A stretch of DNA of 64,000 nucleotides from Lachnospiraceae bacterium (GTDB lineage: Bacteria > Bacillota > Clostridia > Lachnospirales > Lachnospiraceae). Location: the NCBI GenBank assembly GCA_017476665.1, contig JAFUZJ010000064.1:34455-98454 (forward strand). The letters run 5' to 3'. A program made the position numbers and the translations under genes. Shown one piece after another: positions 1 to 9,625 of the stretch. Within the stretch, counting starts at the first letter, position 1, and each line of letters opens with the position of its first letter. Under the pieces are notes generated by a model. The model worked only from the letters and a program-made list of their open reading frames with translations. It was not told the DNA's origin and ran no database searches.

Positions 1-885
1 CCGCTGGATTACACTGAGTTTAAGTTGGAAGATGTCCGGGGACAGAGAGATCAGATGGTGAAACTGGAATTGTCTGAAAATTACGGTCTCTTTCTGGAGC
101 GGACCGACAGAAAAGATGCGACTCTGTGCTATGCCATCCAAGTGGAGGATGCAGATGGAAATATCTGTTATATGATGGTACTCATGCCCGAGAGCTATCG
201 CGATGAGATGGATCGGATGGCGGAGCTGACCGCCCAGGGAAAAGAAGCGCAGCCTCTGGAATTGGTTGGGCTCGTGGACGGCATGAACGAAGAAGAATAC
301 TGGGCGATGATAAAACAGGGTTTCAGTATGGGGATTCTTTCCGTGCAGGGCAATCAGATCGACGGAAGCGTTATTTTTCCCTATAAGATTGCGGTACTCT
401 CCAATCCCGGTTCAGGCATGACACAACAGAAGAAAATATATCTGATCCTCTTTGGATTCGGTGCTTTGACCGCGGGCTGGATGCTGATCTGGACGGTGCT
501 GGTGTTTGCCGGTATCCGGATGCGGTGGATCAAGGATGACATAAAACGGTCCGGATATGAACTATATCAGGTGGAACAGGATTACTCCTCGGCGGTTCAA
601 TTGTCGGGAAATCCATTTGTGCGGCTGGGCAGAGAATTTTTGTATTGCTTTGACGGTGCGACGCCGAGAGCACCTATGCGCGCTGATATCGCCTGCATCA
701 GCCTGTATATGGAAAGACATAAGTACAAGCATGCCATTACACTTTATCGAACCTATAGCGTCAGAGTAACTCTGCGGGATCAGCGTTTTCTGGACATCAC
801 GATGCCGAACCGGGCAAAGGCGATGAGCATGATTGCCACACTGGTGAGAGAATTGGGGGTTTTGGTGCAGGAAGCGGAGCTGTAA
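1..885 (+). CDS. membrane-anchored hypothetical protein, 5' end outside window
   Basis: The frame is open from the first base of the window, so the gene very likely begins upstream; the first possible in-window start is a TTG at 25. The visible 294 codons show a soluble acidic part, one clear membrane segment (codons about 147-172, rich in L, F, G and W) and a cytoplasmic tail of about 120 residues. The tail has alternating hydrophobic and charged residues like a small alpha/beta domain. I do not recognise the family with certainty; proteins of this plan, with one or two membrane segments and a conserved tail, are common in Lachnospiraceae. Its stop codon lies inside a hairpin followed by a T-run (876-909). 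Confidence 0.7.
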   Translation, partial: PLDYTEFKLEDVRGQRDQMVKLELSENYGLFLERTDRKDATLCYAIQVEDADGNICYMMVLMPESYRDEMDRMAELTAQGKEAQPLELVGLVDGMNEEEYWAMIKQGFSMGILSVQGNQIDGSVIFPYKIAVLSNPGSGMTQQKKIYLILFGFGALTAGWMLIWTVLVFAGIRMRWIKDDIKRSGYELYQVEQDYSSAVQLSGNPFVRLGREFLYCFDGATPRAPMRADIACISLYMERHKYKHAITLYRTYSVRVTLRDQRFLDITMPNRAKAMSMIATLVRELGVLVQEAEL

Positions 886-909
886 GCCAAACGGCGGCAG
901 CTCCTTTTT
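876..909 (+). terminator. intrinsic terminator overlapping the stop codon
   Basis: GGAGCTG (876-882) pairs with CAGCTCC (898-904) and is followed by TTTTTG. The stem starts inside the last codons of the upstream gene, so the stop codon sits in the loop. Confidence 0.7.
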
Positions 910-1102
910 GTATGCCCTGAAAGGGCTTCCAGGCAAGCATTCAGACAGAAAATATCATGAAAAACCATATAAAACCATATAAAAACATATGGAAATCTCA
1001 CAATTTTTGTGATATTGTTAATTTATAAACTATCTTATATAAAGTTTTTTGGATATTACAGTTTCATAGAAAATTCGGGATACTTTGGGGGAATGAAGTA
1101 AG
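886..1102. other. AT-rich leader of the giant surface protein
   Basis: Beyond the terminator this stretch contains short direct repeats of CCATATAAAA (about 963-985), a CACAATTTTTGTG palindrome (about 1000-1012) and strongly AT-rich DNA up to a weak ribosome binding site before 1103. I see no additional gene. The repeats and palindrome may be regulatory but match nothing I know. Confidence 0.4.
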
Positions 1103-4100
1103 ATGAACAAAAAAGCAATAAATATACATAAAAAAGTACAAAGAAGGATTCTGGCATTTGTTCTGGCGATGCTGCAGGTGCTTATGCTGTGCGGAAGTGA
1201 CCTGGGTAGATTGAAGGTTCGGGCGGCTGAAACTTGCACGGTGTATTTTACGGTTAATGACATTGCCAGGGATGATGGGATAAATCTGTCTTTTGGTGAT
1301 AAAGATAATAATACGGATGATATTGCCGCCGGTGTAGAGGCAGATGAAAAATTTAACAATCTGGCACATCGCTATTTTAAGTTTCATCTGGATGTTGCAG
1401 TTGGGGCTGGAATCAGTAAGGAGATAAAACGTCAAGGGGGGAATAAAGATAATACGAAAGTTGTTGGTTGGTATTATGACCGAACATTGGTAGGGACAAA
1501 CGTTCGCGATCAGGGCACTTCAATCCAACCAGACCAAATACTTGGGGGTCAAACATTTGTAATCATGTATGAGCCAGTCAATCCATCGGTGCATATTAGA
1601 TATATTTCCGGCGAAGGCGGAAGTATATCCGGCGGAACAGTTCCGGCATTCAATTATGCAACAGCTAATAACGGAGCTGGAGAAAGAACATATGCATCGG
1701 ATTATATTTATTCCGAGGGAACTTATATTTCAGGGGTTACTGCAGCCGCAAAGGCGGGCTATCAGTTTGTTGGCTGGTATGAGGAAGCCAAAGTAGGTAG
1801 TGAGGGGGCAGAACCTGTATCCAAAGAAGTAACACTTAAGCCAGGAGCAACCACAGGTGTAGATGTTCCTACATCAGATATTACATACGTTGCAGTTTTT
1901 AAGGAGAATCCAAAATATACGTTCAAGTATGAGAGTGATGAAAACGGTACGGTTTCTATTGCCACGGAGACTGTGGGAGTGGGTGAATCTGCAGACGGTT
2001 CTATTGCTGTGCCTGTAACCGGATATAAATTCAGCCATTGGGAAGATCAAGACGGTAATAAGATCAGTACCAATTCAAGAATTGTTCCTACAAATTTTAC
2101 ACTCCCGGAGATAACGGAAGATATAACCTTGACATATAAAGCATGTTTTGTGGAGGAAGAGCAGTATACCATCACATACAAGAGTCAGAGTACAAATAGG
2201 GGGTCTGTTAATTTAGTCGGAGCATCAGGCAATGAAGCAACGGTCACAGAAAAGGTTTATGAAAGCGGAAGCGCAAAAGGTGTAACAGTATCGTCGATTA
2301 AAGACGGCTATCGGTTTGCCGGGTGGTATGATGATCAAAAGGGGACATTGGTTTCGGAGAAAACCACTTTTGTCCCAAGCGGCACACAGATTTATGATGG
2401 AGCAGTCTATACGGCATTTTTTATACAGACCACAGAAGACCATTATATTGTAGCGTCTGTAAACGTGGATGACTATGGAAATATCAAATATAAGGGATTA
2501 GATGATTCAAATCGTAAAGGAGCAATTGTTTATCTGCCATTAGGCTATAGTATTCAGGCTACGGCATTGGACGGGTATGAATTTCAGTATTGGATGCTGA
2601 ATGGAAAGATTCTCAGCGATGACGAGTTGAGGAACGCAGGTGACACAACGAAAGGGGCAATCAGATCTTATCTTACTGCGGAGACGCTAAACGAAGGCAG
2701 AAATGAGTTGATTGCTTATTTTGTACCCAAGGACTATTTGTTTTCTATACAGTATAAAGCAGAGGGCTTCGGCTCGGTAAGTAACTTTGATGATAAGATT
2801 GTTGTCGGAAACAACCAGAATATTATCGGTTCAACAGCTACAGCGGATGACGGATATGTATTTGCCAGGTGGGAAGATGAGGATGGGAATGTGGTATCCA
2901 CAGATGCTGCCTTTGTGCCGGATTACACAAGTATCAGGCGAGACATGGTTTACACCGCCGTATTCCGGGATAAGTATACCTTTACCATAACCTATCAAGT
3001 AAGCGATAAAGCAGGTGGTTATGTAAAAAAGAATACTGCCGGAAGTACCAGCGGAGTTTCCGACAGTGAAAGTGTGATTGAAGGCGGAACAGCAGTCGGA
3101 GCAACCGCAGAAAAGAGAAGTTATGGATTTCTGTATTGGATGGATAAAACTGGAAAAGTGGTGTCCTATAAGGAAAAATTTGTTCCCGAGGGAACTTTGG
3201 TGTGCGATGCTGTATACACGGCTGTATTTACGAACAATAGCAGTAAAAGAGTGTATTACACCGTTAATAATACGGAGTGGGGATCTATATGGTTGGGTTC
3301 TGAAAATAAAACGAATACACTTGATGGAGTCCTGAATAGAACGTTGACACTTCAGGCAGGGGCCAGCGATTATGAATATAGTGGACATATTGCTATTAAC
3401 GGGGTTGAAGTCGATACCTCTGCTGTGAAGCCAAAGAGCTTTGAAACTTATTTTGGTAAGGACGGAAATACACTTGTTGTTTATTTTAGGCCTGTCTCCT
3501 GTGACACGGAGATTCACTACGTTGCCGGTGTCGGCGGTGTTGTGACGAATGCCTATGATTATCTGACAGACGGAGATATTCCGACCGGTTCCGTAGCTCA
3601 GCCTGTGGATGATACGTATGTGTTTACGGGTTGGTATAGTGAGGAAAAGAAAATTTATGTATCCACTGATCCTGTGTTTATTCCGAACGGGGATGAAATC
3701 ACAAATACGACCTACCGTGCTGTCTTTGATAAGTTAAACAATGAGGGGAAAATCGCAGGTAAGGGACGTGTCGGGTATAACATGAATTTGACCGGCACAA
3801 CCATTTTGCTGAAAAAGAATAGTGACCCTATAGATGATTTTGAAATAGGTGCTACCTCGCGATTGGCTCCCGTTTACTATGAGAATAATAATAGTCATTA
3901 TTATAACGGAAATGATTCTGCAAGAAATACATTTGTAGTAAGGGATTTTGAACTGGATGCTGAGGGGTACATTTTTATAGGTTGGTTTGATAAGAAAAGA
4001 GATGAATCGCATCCAACAAAGGTCAGATATGCCGGTGATACGGTTGAATTTGTATATACAACAAGTGATGGAACAGGCAATCCAACTAATGATTATACGT

Positions 4101-7100
4101 TGGATGCACTTTGGATGTCTATAGACGCCGATAATATAACCCGTATATATGATGGTGACTATCACAGTACTACAGTAGACATGCAGATTGATAACGGATC
4201 GCTGAAGGATGAGTATTTAACCCAGATCAAAGCGCTTGCGGAAGAGGTGATATCCAGTAAAACATATTATATTTATACCGGATCCACAGATGGGGATGGA
4301 AAGCCAACAGAAGATTTAAAAACAACTGATAGCTGGAGAGAAATTACAGCAGCGGATTTTGAAAAGGGCTTTAAAGATGTCGGCATACACCAGATGAAAT
4401 GTGAGGTTGTTTCTCTTTTTGGTGAATACACCAATAAAAAGTCGGTTTATCCTTCCGTTACGATTCTTCCGACACCTCTGGTTGTTACAATAGATGATAA
4501 GAGTAAAGTGTATGGTGAGGCTGATCCCGACTTTACGTATACCATCAATGGATTGGTGGAAAGTGATGTTGATCCTCGATTTACGTTGACCCGAGAAACA
4601 GGGGAGGATGTCAATACAGACGGTTACAAAATATTTATTTCAGATGCAGAGTTGGAGGCTAAGAAGTCTCAGATTACTAACTATACACTTACCATTAAAA
4701 CGGGTGCTTTAAACATTACTCCAAAGACAGTGATCGTGACTCCTGTGAATGATGGGAAAGTATATGGAACGAACGATCCCTCCAGTTTTGACTATACGGT
4801 AAAGGATAAAGCCACCGATACGGCACTGGATAAGACGATTCTTACGGGAATTGCGGTAGGAAGAGCAACCGGAGAGAGTGTAGGCACGTATGGTATGACG
4901 GCAAGCGGAAATGCAACGGCAAATCCGAACTATACCGTTGAGTATGAGACGGGAGTTTTCACGATTACCCCGAGGGGAGTGGTCATTAAGGCGGATGACG
5001 CGGAAAAAGGGTACGACGGAACTCCGCTTACGAAAGCGTCGTATACATTCCTGGATGGAACAAGCCTGCCCAGTGGCTACACACTGGAAGTTACGATGAC
5101 AACAGATTCCACCATCACCAATGTGGGAACAAAGGACAATGAGATTGCATCGGTGGTGATCAAGGACGGTTCCGACGTAGATGTGACTACAAATTTTGAG
5201 GTTGATTATTCAGCCAAAGGCACCTTAAAAGTAACGCAGAAGGCGCTTACCGTTACGGCAAAGGACGCGGCTAAAGTCTATGACGGAACAGCTTTGACGG
5301 CAGCAGATACAGGCTACAGCATAGCGGGGCTTGTAACCGGCGACACAGAGGCGGTGGAGTTGAGTGGAAGCCTGACAACTGTAGGTAATACCGAGAATAA
5401 AGTGGTGAGTGTTGTGGTCAGGAACGGTTCCGGTGCGGATGTGACAGGTAACTATGCCATCACGAAGAAGAACGGAACACTTACCGTAAATGCGAGACCG
5501 ATAGAGCTGACGGCCGGCAGTAAGGATAAGGTTTATGATGGCACAGCCCTCACAGACAATAGTTACCGGCTTACAGATGGAACGCTGGCAGCGGGACAGA
5601 GTATAAAGACCGTGAAGGTCAGCGGCAGCCAGACAGAGGTAGGCTCCAGTCCCAATGTGATCGGAACGGGATCAGGAGATGTCGTCATTGTGGACGCATC
5701 GGATCATGACGTGACTGCTAATTATAATATCACAAGAAAGAACGGAACATTAACGGTGACTTCAGCACCTGTTACAATCTCACATACCGTGACCTATGAT
5801 CCTAACGGCAAGGCGGCAAGTGATATGCCTGCTGATGAGACCGTAGAAGACGGTGAGACGGCAACAGAGCCTGCGAGCAGTCCGACAGTTGCACCGAAGG
5901 TTACGGAAACCGATACCAAGACGATCACAACGACTTATACCTTTGTAAAGTGGACAACAGATCGGGAAGGTGAAAACGAATATGACTTTATGATGCCTGT
6001 GACAGAAAACGTCGTACTATATGCGCAGTGGAGTGAAAGCGTAGCGGAAGAAGATAAGCCTGTAACGCCGATTGAGAGAACGAAAGAATTTAAGGTCAGC
6101 GATTACTATGGTGTATATGATGCGGCGTCCCATACGGTTGCAGTAACGAATCTGATGGAAGGGGACATTGTGGAGTATAGTCTTGATGGCGAGACCGGAT
6201 GGACCACGGAAGCACCAACCTACATCAATATAACAAATGGTGCCATACCGGTTTATGTCAGAGTGGGAAATGCATCCACCGTGAAGCCTGCGGGAAGCAG
6301 AATCAGACTCTTAAAAGCGCCGGGAGCGGGAATTACCTATTCTGATCCGGTAATGGCAACCGTGACAATTGTTCCGATCGAGGTATATATCAAAGCAAAA
6401 GATGTATCACTTCAATATGGGGAGGTCATACCGGATACTTTTGAACTGGAAGCACCGCCGGCAACACTCCCGGGGGAAGAAGGACAAATATCCTACACAT
6501 TGTCAACAGACGCAACAGATGATTCACCGGCGGGCGAGTATACGATTTTCCTGACCGCGAACCGGATACAGGGTAATTATATTGTTTATACAGAAAACGG
6601 AAAGCTCACCATAGGGGAAATAGACCGCAATCCAGCTGATGTTACGGCAACGGGCTATTCGGGAGAGTACGACGGAGATTCACACAGCGTGATAGTAACG
6701 GGAACTTTGCCGGAGGATCTGGTTGAGTACAGTATTGATGGAGGAAATACCTGGTCAACAGAACCGCCCGAGGAAACAAATGTAACAGATGGGGCTGTTG
6801 TAGTGGATATCAGAGTGACCAATCCCAATACCACACCCGGTGTTATTACCAAGCAGGTTACGATTGTGATTACGCCTAAGGCAGTAACGGTAACCGCGAA
6901 CGATAAAACTATAGGCTATGGGGAAGCACTTCCCGAATTTACTGCCACGGTAACGGGAACGATCGGAGAAGATACAATAGACTATACGATCAGTACAACT
7001 GCAGTTGTTGGTTCAGTGGCAGGAGATTATCCGGTCACACCGGCGGGAGAAGAACGTCAGGGGAATTACAAGGTGACTTATGTGCCCGCCACGCTTACGA

Positions 7101-7816
7101 TTACGCCGGCTATAAGACCCGGGATCAAGGTAACAAGCTATACCGGTGAATATGATGGCGACAAGCATACGGTTATGGTGGATGACAATGAGCTTCTTCC
7201 CGGAGATGTTGTGGAATACAGTGTGGATGGCGGACAGACATGGACTGTAGAGCCACCGAAGGTAACAGATGTTACGACGGGAGAGGACGGCAGGTCAGAG
7301 GTAAGAGTCAGAATTACTAATGTCAACTCAGATCCGCAGTCGACAGAGGCAGTCTTATCCTTTGTGAAGATAATCCCCAGAAAAGTTGTCGTGACTGCGA
7401 TAGATAATTCCAAAGTGGAAGGTGAAAAGGATCCGGAACTGACCTCCAAGGTAGAAGGTTTGTTGGATGGTGATGCCATCAGTTATCAGGTAGGACGTGC
7501 GCCGGGTGAAGAGGTGGGGCAGTATGCTATAACGCCTGAAGGTGGGGTAAATCAGGGTAATTATATTGTGGAATATATACCCGCTACATTCACGATAACG
7601 CCGAAAAACGATGTGACAACACCTGAGGAAACGGCAAATGATACGGAAGAGGATGATTCTTCTGATGATTTCGGGGAGCAAGCAATAGCGGAGGAAGTTG
7701 TCTGTAAATCGCCTCAGACAGGCGAAAAGTCAGACGAAGTGCCAGGTTTGCTTTTTATACTTTTGGCTGCCGGAGGGGCCGCATTGGCGTGTGTCAGAAA
7801 GCGGCGAAACAAATAG
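1103..7816 (+). CDS. giant cell-wall-anchored repeat protein (bacterial repeat / MBG domains, PQTG sorting signal)
   Basis: A 2,237-residue secreted surface protein. Residues 1-41 form a signal peptide: a long basic n-region, the core LAFVLAMLQVLML and cleavage near RAA-E. From about residue 155 to 1000 there are roughly eight copies of a module of about 75-90 residues with the pattern G-x-V, GYxFxxW, FxP and YxAxF, as in the bacterial repeat (Flg_new/InlB-B-like) family. Residues about 1120-1555 contain tandem MBG-like modules (KVYDGTALT, KVYGEADP). One InlB-like repeat follows (about 1560-1645), then three longer EYDGDxHxV / VEYSxDGG modules (about 1660-2165). The end is a sorting signal: SPQTGE at about 2203-2208, a hydrophobic stretch and the tail RKRRNK, so a sortase should anchor it to peptidoglycan. 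No sortase gene lies in the window. Likely role: adhesin or stalk, inferred from architecture only. Confidence 0.9.
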   Translation: MNKKAINIHKKVQRRILAFVLAMLQVLMLCGSDLGRLKVRAAETCTVYFTVNDIARDDGINLSFGDKDNNTDDIAAGVEADEKFNNLAHRYFKFHLDVAVGAGISKEIKRQGGNKDNTKVVGWYYDRTLVGTNVRDQGTSIQPDQILGGQTFVIMYEPVNPSVHIRYISGEGGSISGGTVPAFNYATANNGAGERTYASDYIYSEGTYISGVTAAAKAGYQFVGWYEEAKVGSEGAEPVSKEVTLKPGATTGVDVPTSDITYVAVFKENPKYTFKYESDENGTVSIATETVGVGESADGSIAVPVTGYKFSHWEDQDGNKISTNSRIVPTNFTLPEITEDITLTYKACFVEEEQYTITYKSQSTNRGSVNLVGASGNEATVTEKVYESGSAKGVTVSSIKDGYRFAGWYDDQKGTLVSEKTTFVPSGTQIYDGAVYTAFFIQTTEDHYIVASVNVDDYGNIKYKGLDDSNRKGAIVYLPLGYSIQATALDGYEFQYWMLNGKILSDDELRNAGDTTKGAIRSYLTAETLNEGRNELIAYFVPKDYLFSIQYKAEGFGSVSNFDDKIVVGNNQNIIGSTATADDGYVFARWEDEDGNVVSTDAAFVPDYTSIRRDMVYTAVFRDKYTFTITYQVSDKAGGYVKKNTAGSTSGVSDSESVIEGGTAVGATAEKRSYGFLYWMDKTGKVVSYKEKFVPEGTLVCDAVYTAVFTNNSSKRVYYTVNNTEWGSIWLGSENKTNTLDGVLNRTLTLQAGASDYEYSGHIAINGVEVDTSAVKPKSFETYFGKDGNTLVVYFRPVSCDTEIHYVAGVGGVVTNAYDYLTDGDIPTGSVAQPVDDTYVFTGWYSEEKKIYVSTDPVFIPNGDEITNTTYRAVFDKLNNEGKIAGKGRVGYNMNLTGTTILLKKNSDPIDDFEIGATSRLAPVYYENNNSHYYNGNDSARNTFVVRDFELDAEGYIFIGWFDKKRDESHPTKVRYAGDTVEFVYTTSDGTGNPTNDYTLDALWMSIDADNITRIYDGDYHSTTVDMQIDNGSLKDEYLTQIKALAEEVISSKTYYIYTGSTDGDGKPTEDLKTTDSWREITAADFEKGFKDVGIHQMKCEVVSLFGEYTNKKSVYPSVTILPTPLVVTIDDKSKVYGEADPDFTYTINGLVESDVDPRFTLTRETGEDVNTDGYKIFISDAELEAKKSQITNYTLTIKTGALNITPKTVIVTPVNDGKVYGTNDPSSFDYTVKDKATDTALDKTILTGIAVGRATGESVGTYGMTASGNATANPNYTVEYETGVFTITPRGVVIKADDAEKGYDGTPLTKASYTFLDGTSLPSGYTLEVTMTTDSTITNVGTKDNEIASVVIKDGSDVDVTTNFEVDYSAKGTLKVTQKALTVTAKDAAKVYDGTALTAADTGYSIAGLVTGDTEAVELSGSLTTVGNTENKVVSVVVRNGSGADVTGNYAITKKNGTLTVNARPIELTAGSKDKVYDGTALTDNSYRLTDGTLAAGQSIKTVKVSGSQTEVGSSPNVIGTGSGDVVIVDASDHDVTANYNITRKNGTLTVTSAPVTISHTVTYDPNGKAASDMPADETVEDGETATEPASSPTVAPKVTETDTKTITTTYTFVKWTTDREGENEYDFMMPVTENVVLYAQWSESVAEEDKPVTPIERTKEFKVSDYYGVYDAASHTVAVTNLMEGDIVEYSLDGETGWTTEAPTYINITNGAIPVYVRVGNASTVKPAGSRIRLLKAPGAGITYSDPVMATVTIVPIEVYIKAKDVSLQYGEVIPDTFELEAPPATLPGEEGQISYTLSTDATDDSPAGEYTIFLTANRIQGNYIVYTENGKLTIGEIDRNPADVTATGYSGEYDGDSHSVIVTGTLPEDLVEYSIDGGNTWSTEPPEETNVTDGAVVVDIRVTNPNTTPGVITKQVTIVITPKAVTVTANDKTIGYGEALPEFTATVTGTIGEDTIDYTISTTAVVGSVAGDYPVTPAGEERQGNYKVTYVPATLTITPAIRPGIKVTSYTGEYDGDKHTVMVDDNELLPGDVVEYSVDGGQTWTVEPPKVTDVTTGEDGRSEVRVRITNVNSDPQSTEAVLSFVKIIPRKVVVTAIDNSKVEGEKDPELTSKVEGLLDGDAISYQVGRAPGEEVGQYAITPEGGVNQGNYIVEYIPATFTITPKNDVTTPEETANDTEEDDSSDDFGEQAIAEEVVCKSPQTGEKSDEVPGLLFILLAAGGAALACVRKRRNK

Positions 7817-7841
7817 GAAAGAAATAGATGAAAATTTATTG

Positions 7842-7870
7842 TTGACAATCTTGGAGGCGTTTGCTATAAT
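7842..7870 (+). promoter_or_regulatory. consensus sigma-A promoter of tRNA-Thr
   Basis: TTGACA (7842-7847), a 17-base spacer and TATAAT (7865-7870), both exact consensus. It lies immediately after the surface-protein gene and 34 bases upstream of the mature tRNA. Confidence 0.92.
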
Positions 7871-7904
7871 CAAGAACGGTGATTGCGCAAGCGTCTCCGA
7901 GAGT

Positions 7905-7977
7905 GCTGCTGTGGCTCAGTCGGTAGAGCGTCACATTGGTAATGTGGAGGTCACGGGTCCGATTCCCGTCAGCAGCT
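7905..7977 (+). tRNA. tRNA-Thr (anticodon GGU)
   Basis: A 73-base cloverleaf. The acceptor stem is GCTGCTG (7905-7911) with CAGCAGC (7970-7976). The D-arm contains GGCTCAGTCGGTAGAGC. The anticodon stem TCACA/TGTGG carries the loop TTGGTAA, giving anticodon GGU with A at position 37, and the T-arm contains GGTCCGATTCC. CCA is not encoded. A37 is the base that carries t6A and, through TrmO, m6t6A; the trmO gene lies directly downstream. Confidence 0.95.
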
Positions 7978-7990
7978 CTTATAAAAAGTG

Positions 7991-8023
7991 GGAACCCCTT
8001 ATAAGATCAGGGGTTCCATTTTT
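7991..8023 (+). terminator. intrinsic terminator after tRNA-Thr
   Basis: The nine-base-pair stem GGAACCCCT (7991-7999) with AGGGGTTCC (8009-8017), followed by ATTTTTG. Confidence 0.88.
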
Positions 8024-8084
8024 GTTTCAGGAAATTATATTAAAACGTATTGGTAGTTCATGAGAATCTTAAGGGGAAAACAAG

Positions 8085-8807
8085 TTGCGGACATCGTTAT
8101 CGGAAAACACTTTGCATGTCATTGCCAAAATTTATACAGATTTTTCATCCAAGTTCGGTATCCCCAGACAGAGCGGACTGGTTCCGGAGTTGAGAGGCGA
8201 GATTGTATTTGAGTCGGAATTTCGAAGACCAGAGGCAATTCTGGGAATAGAGGAATTCTCGCATTTATGGCTTCTCTGGGAATTTTCCGAGGCAAGGAAG
8301 GAGAACTGGTCAGCCACAGTTTATCCGCCGAGATTGGGAGGAAAGGAGAAGAAAGGGGTGTTTGCCACGCGTTCTCCTTTCAGACCAAATTCCATCGGAC
8401 TTTCCTGTGTGAAGTTGGAGGAGGTGATCCTTGCGGGAAAAGATGCGCCGAAGCTGATCGTTTCGGGGGTGGATCTTTTGGATGGCACGCCGATCTTTGA
8501 TATCAAACCTTATCTGCCTTATGCGGATGCACATCCGGAAGCGGAAGGTGGATTTGGACAGGCACATAAGGAGGATTGCATAGAGGTGATTTTCCCGCAG
8601 GAACTTCTGAATCGTCTTCCAAAGGAAAAGAGACAGGCAGCTTGGGCGGTGCTGGCGCAGGATCCGCGCGCTGCATATAATAAACAGCCGGATTATGTAT
8701 ATGGCATGGCGTTTGCGGGATTTGACATCCGTTTTCGGGTGGAGGGAAATATTCTGATTGTGTGTGATGTGGTGCCCCGGACAGAAGATTTTCAAAGGAT
8801 CAAATAG
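8085..8807 (+). CDS. trmO: tRNA (t6A37-N6)-methyltransferase, TsaA/TrmO family
   Basis: A 240-residue beta-barrel SAM-dependent methyltransferase of the TsaA-like (UPF0066/YaeB) family, which in E. coli methylates t6A37 of tRNA-Thr(GGU) to m6t6A. Family hallmarks are FGIPRQSGL near residue 24, EEFSHLWLLWEF near residue 55, the signature TRSPFRPNSIGLS near residue 97, and DLLDGTPIFDIKPYLPYAD near residue 130. The length matches the bacterial family. The start is a TTG at 8085 preceded by AAGGGG at 8071-8076; there is no in-frame ATG before the conserved region. It follows tRNA-Thr(GGU) and its terminator by about 60 bases, so it is probably transcribed separately or by readthrough. Function is confident; activity on the neighbouring tRNA is inference. 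Confidence 0.9.
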   Translation: MRTSLSENTLHVIAKIYTDFSSKFGIPRQSGLVPELRGEIVFESEFRRPEAILGIEEFSHLWLLWEFSEARKENWSATVYPPRLGGKEKKGVFATRSPFRPNSIGLSCVKLEEVILAGKDAPKLIVSGVDLLDGTPIFDIKPYLPYADAHPEAEGGFGQAHKEDCIEVIFPQELLNRLPKEKRQAAWAVLAQDPRAAYNKQPDYVYGMAFAGFDIRFRVEGNILIVCDVVPRTEDFQRIK

Positions 8808-8905
8808 ATTTTGCTTTCCAAGCAAGGGTCCCATATGTTATACTGTGATGCGGGCATTGCAGGAATCAACAAAAAATGCAAAGTATTTTGAGAGAGGAAA
8901 CAAAG

Positions 8906-9595
8906 ATGACTGAATGGATTCAGAACTTTGGCAGTACATTTTATAAATGTTTTATCAAAGAGGACAGATACAAGCTGCTTTTGAGCGGTATCGGCGTGAC
9001 GATCAAGGTGTCGCTTCTGGCGGTTGTGATCGGTATCATTATCGGCATGATCATAGCAATCTGCAATCTGTCGAAACACAAGCTGCTGAAGATCATCGGC
9101 GGCATTTATACGGACGTGATCCGCGGAACGCCTTCCGTAACCCAGCTGATGATCATTTATTTTGTGATTTTTGCATCGGTACATCTGGATAAGTGGATCA
9201 TTGCGGCAATTGCCTTTGGCATCAATTCCGGAGCGTATGTGTCTGAAATTATCCGGGCCGGCATCATGTCCATTGACAAAGGGCAGACGGAAGCCGGCAG
9301 ATCCCTGGGGCTGAATGCGTATCAGACCATGAGCCGCATCGTGATCCCGCAGGCGATCAAAAATATTTTCCCGGCGCTGTGTAATGAATTTATTGTGCTC
9401 ATTAAGGAGACGGCCATTGTGGGATATGTGGGCCTGATGGATATCCAGAAGGCCGGCGACTTTATCAAGAGCGCAACCTTTATCGCATTCATGCCTTTGA
9501 TCGGAACGGCAGTGATCTATTATGTGTTGATTAAGATTCTGACGTTGATCCTGAACAGGATTGAGGCAGCGCTGCGGAAGGCGGATGCAAGGTAA
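8906..9595 (+). CDS. polar amino-acid ABC transporter, permease
   Basis: A 229-residue inner-membrane permease of the HisM/GlnP family. Near the N-terminus is LLLSGIGVTIKVSLLAVV, the usual first membrane helix. The coupling-helix (EAA) loop is intact around GAYVSEIIRAGIMSIDKGQ, then EAGRSLGLNAYQTMSRIVIP. Five membrane segments can be drawn. I place the start at ATG 8906 because GAGAGG sits eight bases upstream (8892-8897); an upstream in-frame ATG at 8876 has no ribosome binding site. The gene is first in a permease-ATPase-binding-protein cluster. TATACT at 8839-8844 preceded by TG may be an extended -10 promoter. The substrate class (polar or sulfur amino acids) rests on the binding protein. 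Confidence 0.93.
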   Translation: MTEWIQNFGSTFYKCFIKEDRYKLLLSGIGVTIKVSLLAVVIGIIIGMIIAICNLSKHKLLKIIGGIYTDVIRGTPSVTQLMIIYFVIFASVHLDKWIIAAIAFGINSGAYVSEIIRAGIMSIDKGQTEAGRSLGLNAYQTMSRIVIPQAIKNIFPALCNEFIVLIKETAIVGYVGLMDIQKAGDFIKSATFIAFMPLIGTAVIYYVLIKILTLILNRIEAALRKADAR

Positions 9596-9625
9596 TATAC
9601 ACAGTTGGGTGAAGAGGGACAGGGA

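Noticed and set aside
7991-8084. T-box or other riboswitch before trmO
   Set aside because: Only the tRNA terminator and a short leader are present; no specifier loop or antiterminator.
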